The notes under the pieces are model-generated. The model saw only the letters and a list, made by a program, of their open reading frames with translations. It was not told the DNA's origin and did no database searches. From Flavobacteriales bacterium (GTDB lineage Bacteria; Bacteroidota; Bacteroidia; DT-38): DNA of 17,492 nt. The number at the start of each line of letters is the position of its first letter. The stretch's first letter is position 1. This document shows, piece by piece, positions 1 through 5,760 of this stretch. The translations under genes and the position numbers were made by a program. The DNA is taken from the NCBI GenBank assembly GCA_013214975.1, contig JABSPR010000323.1, forward strand, positions 1-17,492. Direction: 5' to 3'.

Positions 1-716
1 ATGGCATAGACCCCTTCTGCTATCCAAACATCTCCCATCATAGGGAAAGTGGTATAAATACGACCAGCATTTAACCCTGCCACAAATGCACCATAAATAA
101 CTTGAATAAAAATTAATAGTAAAATTAATTTGGCAAGCAATGAAAAATCTTTATTCGCATCTAATCTTTTGTTTTCAAATTGAAGATCGAAAGCTAACCA
201 CAAACAATAACCAACCAAGAAAAAAGCTAAACTTAGATGGCTGGCCAATCTGAAGTGACTCACATCTGGCTGATCTACAAGTCCACTTTTTACCATATAC
301 CACCCCAGTAAGCCTTGACAACCACCCAAAACAAAAACGACCAAGAGTTTCTTCACTAAAGTTCTACTGAGCCACTTTTTATATAAGAAGAATAAAAATG
401 GCACTAGGAATACAAAAGACAAGGTTCTTCCCAGCATTCGATGAAGATACTCCCAGAAAAAAATTGATTTAAACTCCGTTAACGTAAAATGATTATGCAC
501 CTCTTTATACTCAGGAAACTGTTTATACTCGTCAAATTTAGCAATCCAACTCTCTTCACTTAAAGGAGGTACAGCGCCCATTAGCAACTTCCAATTAACC
601 ATAGATAAACCAGAATCAGTTACCCTGGTAATTCCTCCCACAATTAATATGAGCAATATAAAAGCAGCTCCGATATAAAGCCAGTTACTAATTATTTTAT
701 TTGATGTACCGTTCAT
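1..716 (-). CDS. ctaA: Haem A synthase (CtaA/COX15 family), 3' end cut off by window edge
   Basis: Reading the minus strand from the ATG at 716-714 gives 238 whole codons and then runs off the window at base 1, so about the last third of the protein is missing. Haem A synthase oxidises the methyl group of haem O to make haem A for aa3-type cytochrome oxidases and is an integral membrane protein. Visible family marks are an N-terminal membrane helix followed by GGITRVTDSGLSMVNW (residues 27-42), EYLHRMLGR with the haem-ligand-type His92 (89-97), GCQGLLGWYMVKSGL (132-146), VSHFRLASHL with His154 and His160 (152-161), and GAFVAGLNAG (209-218). At least four hydrophobic helices are present. The gene is divergent from the histidine kinase, with 164 bases between start codons. 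The family assignment is firm; the gene symbol follows the bacterial name of the family. Confidence 0.93.
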   Translation of the reverse strand, partial: MNGTSNKIISNWLYIGAAFILLILIVGGITRVTDSGLSMVNWKLLMGAVPPLSEESWIAKFDEYKQFPEYKEVHNHFTLTEFKSIFFWEYLHRMLGRTLSFVFLVPFLFFLYKKWLSRTLVKKLLVVFVLGGCQGLLGWYMVKSGLVDQPDVSHFRLASHLSLAFFLVGYCLWLAFDLQFENKRLDANKDFSLLAKLILLLIFIQVIYGAFVAGLNAGRIYTTFPMMGDVWIAEGVYA

Positions 717-827
717 TTCTAATTAAAAACCGAAATTAAGAATTCATTTCTTGAAGTAATCGAATATTAAACATACCGTTGAATCTATTTGCATAATTAT
801 ATAGTATATACAATTCACTTCTCCCAA

Positions 828-859
828 CTTGCGATATCGGCAGTATTATGCTTACTTTG
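828..859 (+). promoter_or_regulatory. Putative Bacteroidota-type promoter of the histidine kinase operon
   Basis: CTTG at 828-831 (-33 element) and TTACTTTG at 852-859 (-7 element, one mismatch to TAnnTTTG) lie 20 bases apart, which is the spacing of the Bacteroidota housekeeping promoter. Transcription would start near 863-866, downstream of the unusable ATG at 848 and shortly before the TTG start at 881. An 8-base palindrome, CGATATCG (832-839), sits in the spacer. Assigned by consensus only. Confidence 0.4.
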
Positions 860-880
860 AAATAATTAATAATTATCAGG

Positions 881-1891
881 TTGGATAAATTAAAGGAAAT
901 AAAAAAGGCTTTCAGCTATTGCCCACTAGGTGTTAACATTTTCAACACCTCTCTCGATTTGGTTTATGCGAACGATATTTATTTTAACCTTACCAATACT
1001 GTTTTAGGAGATATAGAAAGTGCTAAATATTTGGACGTCATTCACCCAAATGACATTGACAATGTTCTTAGTACTTGGAAAACTAAAATGGAAATCAGCC
1101 CATATGAATTTGATATGACTTATCGATTAAAACTGATCGATGGGAAAGTTATCTGGGTTAATGTTAAATCCAGAATGATATTAGATAATGGAGAACTTCT
1201 TGGGTTCATTGATATTGTTCAAGATAAATCGGAAGAGAAAAATTACGAAGAGAAGATACTAACCGAAATTATGGAATCGGAAGATATGGAAAGGCGAAGG
1301 TTTGCCAATGAACTTCATGATGGACTTGGTCAAAACCTTACTGCGGCTTTCCTTAATCTTGAAACAATTCGCGATAAAGTCTCTAGTCTTGACATTGAAG
1401 CTGTTGAAAAATTCAATACCGGAGTTAATTTTATTAGTGAAGCAATAAATGAAACGAGGAGTATTGCTCACAATATCATGCCTAAGGCGATTGATGATTT
1501 TGGATTTACGATAACAGTAGAAGGAATGATTGAAGGCTTAAAAGAAGTTTCTACTATTGTATTTACATTTTACCACAACCTTGGGGAATCTAGAATTAGT
1601 GCAGCAACAGAATTCAATCTTTACAGGATTACACAAGAGGCCATTAATAACATCTTAAAACATTCTGAGGCAAAGCAAGCAACAATTCAATTAATTAAAC
1701 ATGAAACCAACGTAATTCTAACAATTGAAGATGATGGTGTCGGATTTAATAAAGAAAAAATTGGAAAAGGCTCCATGGATTTTGGAATTAACAGTATGAT
1801 TAATAGAGCAAATTCTATCATGGCATCAATAAATATAGATAGCCATGTAAACCAGGGCACTACTTTAACTATCGAAGCACCAATACAATGA
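881..1891 (+). CDS. Soluble PAS-domain sensor histidine kinase, NarL/DesK-partner (HisKA_3) type
   Basis: This 336-residue kinase has no membrane helix or signal peptide, so it should sense a cytoplasmic signal. A PAS domain covers about residues 8-120. A HisKA_3 dimerisation/phosphotransfer region follows, with MERRRFANELHDGLGQN (136-152) and phospho-acceptor His146. The HATPase_c domain carries the N-box QEAINNILKHS (252-262), the G1 motif DDGVGF (284-289) and a glycine-rich G2 region near 297-304. The start is TTG at 881: the in-frame ATG at 848 is followed by a stop at 863-865, and the next in-frame Met would remove half of the PAS domain. The stop overlaps the next gene's start (ATGA), so kinase and regulator are translationally coupled and very likely partners. 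The signal and regulon are unknown. A role in respiration is only suggested by the divergent haem A synthase gene. Confidence 0.92.
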   Translation: MDKLKEIKKAFSYCPLGVNIFNTSLDLVYANDIYFNLTNTVLGDIESAKYLDVIHPNDIDNVLSTWKTKMEISPYEFDMTYRLKLIDGKVIWVNVKSRMILDNGELLGFIDIVQDKSEEKNYEEKILTEIMESEDMERRRFANELHDGLGQNLTAAFLNLETIRDKVSSLDIEAVEKFNTGVNFISEAINETRSIAHNIMPKAIDDFGFTITVEGMIEGLKEVSTIVFTFYHNLGESRISAATEFNLYRITQEAINNILKHSEAKQATIQLIKHETNVILTIEDDGVGFNKEKIGKGSMDFGINSMINRANSIMASINIDSHVNQGTTLTIEAPIQ

Positions 1892-2556
1892 GCGATTCTA
1901 GAAAAATAAAAATCATACTAGTAGATGATCACAAAGTGATAAGAGATGCCCTTACTGCTTATCTAAATAATGATGAAAGATTCGAAATCATAGCAGAGGC
2001 AAGTAACGGAAATGATGCAATTGAATTGGCCAAAACCGTTAAGGTAGATATTATGATTATGGACATTAACATGGGTGAACCCGACGGAATAGAGTGTACC
2101 AAACAAATTAAACTTATTGATTCGAATATTAAAATACTTGCTTTGACCATGTTTAACGAGAGTCTGCACATTAAACAAATGATGAATGCCGGAGCCTCTG
2201 GTTATTTATTGAAAAACGTAGGTGTGGAAGAAGTTAAATCCGCCATTTTAAAAGTTTATGATGGGAATATATACTACAGTACAGAGGTCACAGAAACAGT
2301 AATGAACAGCCTACAAGAAAAAACCCCATCATCAAGTTCAAAAATGTCTGGCGATATTCCTCTTACCAGCAGAGAGAAAGAGGTACTTCAATTAATAATT
2401 GAAGAATTTTCTAATAAGGAAATTGCTGATAAATTATTCATCAGTACAAGAACTGTTGATGCCCATAAAAGGAACCTTTTAGAGAAAACAAATTCAAAAA
2501 ACGTCGCCGGTCTAGTTGTCTATGCCATTAATAACAAGGTACTTGACTGGAACTAA
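1888..2556 (+). CDS. LuxR/NarL-family response regulator
   Basis: This is a 222-residue transcriptional regulator with an N-terminal receiver and a C-terminal LuxR-type helix-turn-helix. The receiver (about 7-122) has the acidic pair in LVDDH (11-15), phospho-acceptor Asp59 in MDINM, Thr87 in LALTM and Lys109 in GYLLKN, which is the full set needed for phosphorylation. A Ser-rich linker (about 143-155) leads to the DNA-binding domain (158-214), with LTSREKEVLQLI and the recognition-helix region STRTVDAHKRNLLEK. Its ATG overlaps the kinase stop by four bases, which identifies the PAS kinase as its cognate sensor. Bacteroidota regulators of this design usually bind promoter DNA as phosphorylated dimers. 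The target genes cannot be read from this window. Confidence 0.95.
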   Translation: MSDSRKIKIILVDDHKVIRDALTAYLNNDERFEIIAEASNGNDAIELAKTVKVDIMIMDINMGEPDGIECTKQIKLIDSNIKILALTMFNESLHIKQMMNAGASGYLLKNVGVEEVKSAILKVYDGNIYYSTEVTETVMNSLQEKTPSSSSKMSGDIPLTSREKEVLQLIIEEFSNKEIADKLFISTRTVDAHKRNLLEKTNSKNVAGLVVYAINNKVLDWN

Positions 2557-2616
2557 TTGCAAACACACCTACCCTAATAAGCAATATACCTAACACAAAT
2601 TTTAGGCTTTAAACCG

Positions 2617-2647
2617 TTTCATTCCCGATTACCTCAAACTATCTTTA
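2617..2647 (+). promoter_or_regulatory. Possible promoter of the receiver-like gene
   Basis: TTTC at 2617-2620 and TATCTTTA at 2640-2647 are separated by 19 bases. Each differs by one base from the Bacteroidota TTTG-N19-TAnnTTTG consensus. The start would fall near 2651 and leave a leader of about 30 bases before the ATG at 2681. It suggests that the receiver-like gene has its own transcript although it follows the two-component pair. In AT-rich DNA such matches also occur by chance. Confidence 0.3.
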
Positions 2648-2680
2648 AGTAAAGAATCACACTACTATAAAGATTTAGTT

Positions 2681-3103
2681 ATGAGAAAAAATTTAAACCT
2701 TACTGTTATCGGCGCATCACGTGATATCAACAACGCCATTTGCGACCTTTTGCCTAAGCATTTCAACTCTGTTTTCTCATTGCAGAGAAAGCACTTGAGC
2801 AAAGAAGATAATGAGTACGGCCACATAATAGAGAACTCCGAGGCTATCATTCTTGATATTTCAACTGCCGAAAAGAAAAACACAGAAGAAATTACATATG
2901 TAAATGAATGGGATGAAAAAATCCCAGTGATTGCAATAGGAACGTATACAGAACGTGTCTTTGCAGATTCAATAATTAAAAAAGGTGCTGCCGCATATCT
3001 GTCCTTTAATTCATTCGCAGATGAACTCGAGGATGCCCTAGAAAACATTTTAAATAACAAGAAATACATCTGTAAACAGATTAACAGTCAATCTTCTAGG
3101 TAA
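2681..3103 (+). CDS. Stand-alone receiver-like protein with degenerate phosphorylation site
   Basis: The 140-residue protein looks like a single CheY-fold receiver with no output domain. It reads as an alternating beta/alpha chain: LTVIGAS (7-13), AIILDIS (55-61, with Asp59 at the phospho-acceptor position), VIAIGT (83-88, Thr88 at the conserved Thr/Ser position) and AAAYLSF (103-109). Two conserved features are missing. The acidic pair after the first strand is replaced by IGAS, and the conserved Lys after the fifth strand is Phe109. It is therefore probably a pseudo-receiver working by protein contact, or a receiver with weak phosphorylation. It lies 124 bases after the response regulator and 132 before HU, both on the same strand. 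An antisense frame covers almost the same stretch but has no recognisable content. The fold assignment is by pattern; the function is unknown. Confidence 0.75.
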   Translation: MRKNLNLTVIGASRDINNAICDLLPKHFNSVFSLQRKHLSKEDNEYGHIIENSEAIILDISTAEKKNTEEITYVNEWDEKIPVIAIGTYTERVFADSIIKKGAAAYLSFNSFADELEDALENILNNKKYICKQINSQSSR

Positions 3104-3134
3104 TACACCTATGCGTAATTTAGGTTTTTAACTA

Positions 3135-3166
3135 ATTGATTTTGCGTAACATACGACCTAGGTTTG
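3135..3166 (+). promoter_or_regulatory. Bacteroidota-type promoter of the HU gene
   Basis: ATTG at 3135-3138 is followed after 20 bases by TAGGTTTG at 3159-3166, a perfect TAnnTTTG -7 element. Transcription would start near 3170-3173 and give a leader of about 65 bases before the ATG at 3236. This is one of the two best promoter matches in the window. No start-site data are available. Confidence 0.55.
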
Positions 3167-3235
3167 CACTTAAGTTATTGCAACTAAGATTTATATAGAA
3201 ATAAGAACAAATCATACATTAAACTATTATTTAAA

Positions 3236-3523
3236 ATGACAAAAGCAGATATAGTAGCGGAAATCGCAGGAAAGACAGGAATTGAGAAAGCTGCAGTTCT
3301 AAGTACAGTAGAAGAATTCATGATGACAGTAAGTACTTCATTAGAAGAAGGAAATAATGTTTACCTAAGAGGATTCGGAAGCTTTACAGTAAAACAAAGA
3401 GCACAGAAAACTGGAAGAAACATTTCTAAGAACACAACAATTGTAATCCAAGCTCAAAGTGTACCTCACTTCAAGCCATCGAAATCTTTCATTAGAAACG
3501 TAAAAGCAAGCGTTAAAGCTTAA
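3236..3523 (+). CDS. HU/IHF-family nucleoid DNA-binding protein
   Basis: The 95-residue protein has the size and layout of an HU subunit: a helical N-terminal dimerisation body (TKADIVAEIAGKTGI, 2-16), the VYLRGFGSF signature (42-50), a two-stranded DNA-binding arm (about 52-76) and a C-terminal helix after VPHFKPSKSF (76-85). It bends and compacts DNA as a homo- or heterodimer. The arm tip reads RNIS (61-64). The intercalating proline of the usual RNP motif is therefore Ile63, a variant I recall from Flavobacteria, where such proteins are often labelled IHF beta subunits. The gene has its own promoter upstream and a strong intrinsic terminator downstream, so it should be monocistronic. Codon use and content look normal for the region. 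Confidence 0.95.
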   Translation: MTKADIVAEIAGKTGIEKAAVLSTVEEFMMTVSTSLEEGNNVYLRGFGSFTVKQRAQKTGRNISKNTTIVIQAQSVPHFKPSKSFIRNVKASVKA

Positions 3524-3545
3524 CTTTTATTAAGAGCTGATTTAG

Positions 3546-3583
3546 AAGTGCCTGCTACCCCATGGATAGCAGGCACTTTTTTT
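3546..3583 (+). terminator. Intrinsic terminator after the HU gene
   Basis: GTGCCTGCTA (3548-3557) pairs perfectly with TAGCAGGCAC (3567-3576) around a 9-base loop. An AA/TT extension lengthens the stem to 12 pairs, and seven T follow at 3577-3583. It separates the HU transcript from rplU. Confidence 0.92.
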
Positions 3584-3603
3584 AATACCATGGCACCAAA
3601 ATG

Positions 3604-3634
3604 TTTGTGAATTAAGGATCTTTTAGTAACTTCG
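3604..3634 (+). promoter_or_regulatory. Bacteroidota-type promoter of rplU-rpmA
   Basis: TTTG (3604-3607), exactly 19 spacer bases, then TAACTTCG (3627-3634) match the TTTG-N19-TAnnTTTG consensus with one mismatch. The promoter lies directly after the HU terminator, and the start would be near 3639, about 20 bases before the rplU ATG. Confidence 0.58.
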
Positions 3635-3660
3635 CAACCCAAATTTTTTATCAAAATAAG

Positions 3661-4101
3661 ATGTACGCTATAGTAGACATTGCAGGACAGCAATTTAAAG
3701 TAGAAGAAAAGTCAAAGGTAAATGTTCACCGACTTGAAGGAAAAGAAGGTGATGTATTAGACGCAAATGACGTTCTACTAATAGACAATGATGGCAAAAT
3801 TGCTATCGGCACTCCAATCTTGGATGGAGCACGTGTTACGATTAAAATTCTCCAACATTTCAAAGGAGATAAAGAAATTGTATTCAAAAAGAAAAGAAGA
3901 AAAGGATACCAAGTAAAAAATGGTCACAGACAATTTTTTACTGAGGTAGAAATTCAAAAAATTGAAGAGAAAGCTAAAGGCAAAAGCACCAAAGCAGCGA
4001 AAGCTGTTGAAACTGAAGAGCCAAAAGTAACAAAGGAAGAAAAGCCTGCAGCGGAGAAGAAACCAGCAGCAAAGAAAAAAACAGAAGATAAATCAGAGTA
4101 A
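3661..4101 (+). CDS. rplU: 50S ribosomal protein L21 with charged C-terminal tail
   Basis: L21 binds 23S rRNA in the large subunit. Residues 1-103 are the normal L21 domain, beginning MYAIVDIAGQQFKVEE and containing the family signature KKKRRKGYQVKNGHRQ (76-91) followed by FFTEVEI. Residues 104-146 form a low-complexity tail rich in Lys, Ala and Glu with repeated EEKPAA/EKKPAA-like units, so the protein is about 40 residues longer than the roughly 103-residue E. coli form. The tail should be disordered and could contact rRNA or neighbouring proteins; that is inference. It is co-transcribed with rpmA, only three bases separating the stop and the next ATG. Confidence 0.97.
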   Translation: MYAIVDIAGQQFKVEEKSKVNVHRLEGKEGDVLDANDVLLIDNDGKIAIGTPILDGARVTIKILQHFKGDKEIVFKKKRRKGYQVKNGHRQFFTEVEIQKIEEKAKGKSTKAAKAVETEEPKVTKEEKPAAEKKPAAKKKTEDKSE

Positions 4102-4104
4102 ACG

Positions 4105-4371
4105 ATGGCACATAAGAAAGGAGCGGGTAGCTCAAAAAACGGTAGAGAATCGCACAGTAAGCGATTAGGTGTTAAGATTTATGGTGGTCAGCTTGCTATA
4201 GCTGGTAACATTATCGTTCGCCAAAGAGGTACAAAACACAGGCCAGGTGAAAACGTTGGTTTAGGAAAAGATCATACCATATTTGCATTAGTAGATGGTA
4301 CAGTAGTGTTCAAAAAGAAAAAAGACAACAAGTCTTTTGTATCTGTAGATCCACTTCCAACGGATAATTAA
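4105..4371 (+). CDS. rpmA: 50S ribosomal protein L27
   Basis: The 88-residue protein is a full-length L27. It starts MAHKKGAGSSKNGRES directly, so it lacks the N-terminal extension that Firmicutes remove with the Prp protease. The lineage signature RQRGTKHRPGENVGLGKDHT lies at residues 39-58. L27 sits near the peptidyl-transferase centre, where its N-terminal tail reaches the tRNA acceptor ends. It is the second gene of the rplU-rpmA pair, three bases after rplU, and is followed by a strong terminator. Confidence 0.97.
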   Translation: MAHKKGAGSSKNGRESHSKRLGVKIYGGQLAIAGNIIVRQRGTKHRPGENVGLGKDHTIFALVDGTVVFKKKKDNKSFVSVDPLPTDN

Positions 4372-4390
4372 TATTCGTTTAACGTTATTT

Positions 4391-4420
4391 AAAACCTGAT
4401 CCACCTGGATCGGGTTTTTT
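4391..4420 (+). terminator. Intrinsic terminator after rplU-rpmA
   Basis: AAAACCTGATCC (4391-4402) pairs with GGATCGGGTTTT (4407-4418) around the four-base loop ACCT, with one T-G wobble. The T tract of the right arm runs to 4420. The position, 20 bases after the rpmA stop, fits the end of the ribosomal operon. Confidence 0.9.
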
Positions 4421-4461
4421 CGTTTATTTAAGTATTACTTTTATATTAAACAGAATTAGGC

Positions 4462-5733
4462 ATGCTATTAGTTAACCGCATAAGAGAACACAAAAACGAA
4501 ATTGCAGAGCAATTAAAGGTTAGAAATATTGACGTCCTTGACTCGCTCGATAGAATTATCATAATCGATGACGATAGAAAGAAAAAACAAACATCTCTTG
4601 AAGACAACAATGCGGAATCAAATTCTATCGCAAGAAAAATAAGCGAACTTTTCAAAACAGGTAACAAGGATGCGGCAACTGAATTAAAAGAAAATAGCGC
4701 GCAGTTAAAATCCTGTTCGAAGCAGCTTCAAGAAGAAATTGAAAGTTTAGAAAAAGAACTTCTCGAATTGTTATACTCCATTCCTAATGTACCTAACAAA
4801 TTGGTACCTACTGGAAACTCAGATCAAGAGAACGAAATAATATTCGAATCAGAGAATAATGTAAGACTAGCAGACGACGCACTTCCTCACTGGGAGCTTA
4901 CCGATAAATACGATATTATCGACTTTGAGCTAGGTGTTAAAATTACCGGAGCTGGATTTCCTGTTTATAAAGGTCAAGGTGCCAAGCTACAGCGAGCACT
5001 AATCAATTTCTTTTTAGACGAAGCAGAAAAAGCAGGTTATTTGGAAGTACAACCTCCTATATTGATTAACGAAGCATCCGGTTACGGAACAGGGCAACTT
5101 CCAGATAAAGAAGGACAAATGTATCATGCTGGAGTAGACAATCTTTTTCTTATCCCAACAGCAGAAGTTCCTGTCACTAATATGTACAGAAACGTAATCT
5201 TAAAGAAAGATCAGTTGCCATTAAAGAATACGGCCTACACTCCTTGTTTCAGAAGAGAAGCTGGCTCTTATGGTAAAGACGTTAGAGGCTTAAACAGATT
5301 ACATCAATTCGACAAAGTTGAAATAGTAAGAGTAGAATATCCTGATAACTCATATCAAGCATTAGAAGAAATGGTTGAATATGTTAAATCGCTTTTAGAA
5401 AAATTAGAATTGCCTTATCGTGTTACGCGATTATGCGGTGGTGACTTAGGTTTCACCTCAGCACTTACGTATGACATGGAAGTATATTCTGCCGGTCAAG
5501 ACAAATGGCTTGAAGTAAGTTCAGTCTCCAACTTCGAATCCTTCCAAGCAAACCGACTTAAGTTGAGGTATAAAGAAGGTGATGCAAAACCAGAATTAGC
5601 GCATACTTTAAACGGAAGTGCACTCGCATTCCCACGTATTGTTGCTTCATTATTAGAGAATAACCAAACTGAAAACGGTATTAAAATACCTAAAGCGCTT
5701 GTACCTTATACAAGGTTTGAGATGATCGAATAA
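4462..5733 (+). CDS. serS: Seryl-tRNA synthetase
   Basis: The 423-residue class II synthetase charges tRNA(Ser) and also tRNA(Sec) where present. The N-terminal half of the first 110 residues is charged and heptad-like, forming the long antiparallel coiled-coil arm that reads the tRNA variable loop. The catalytic core shows TAEVPVTN (233-240), motif 2 CFRREAGSYGKDVRG (262-276) followed by LHQFDKVE, and motif 3 LNGSALAFPRIVASLLENNQ (383-402). Length and start (MLLVNRIREHKNEIAEQL) match the family, whose members begin with a short Met-Leu-x-x-x-x-Ile-Arg segment. A weak -7-like TACTTTTA at 4436-4443 is the only promoter candidate. The downstream TMTC-like gene begins 27 bases after the stop with no terminator, so read-through is likely. 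Confidence 0.97.
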   Translation: MLLVNRIREHKNEIAEQLKVRNIDVLDSLDRIIIIDDDRKKKQTSLEDNNAESNSIARKISELFKTGNKDAATELKENSAQLKSCSKQLQEEIESLEKELLELLYSIPNVPNKLVPTGNSDQENEIIFESENNVRLADDALPHWELTDKYDIIDFELGVKITGAGFPVYKGQGAKLQRALINFFLDEAEKAGYLEVQPPILINEASGYGTGQLPDKEGQMYHAGVDNLFLIPTAEVPVTNMYRNVILKKDQLPLKNTAYTPCFRREAGSYGKDVRGLNRLHQFDKVEIVRVEYPDNSYQALEEMVEYVKSLLEKLELPYRVTRLCGGDLGFTSALTYDMEVYSAGQDKWLEVSSVSNFESFQANRLKLRYKEGDAKPELAHTLNGSALAFPRIVASLLENNQTENGIKIPKALVPYTRFEMIE

Positions 5734-5760
5734 GTACCACTGCTAAGTGAAGTTCATTTT

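Noticed and set aside
848..865. ATG at 848 as kinase start
   Set aside because: The frame closes at the TAA at 863-865 after five codons.
2665..3069. 134-codon open frame on the minus strand
   Set aside because: It lies antisense within the receiver-like gene, has a Ser/Phe-rich composition typical of a reversed coding frame, shows no family motif and has no promoter or start context.
3107..3129. Possible terminator after the receiver-like gene (ACCTA/TAGGT stem and a T run)
   Set aside because: The stem is only five AT-containing pairs with a nine-base loop and overlaps the upstream side of the HU promoter region. It is too weak to call.
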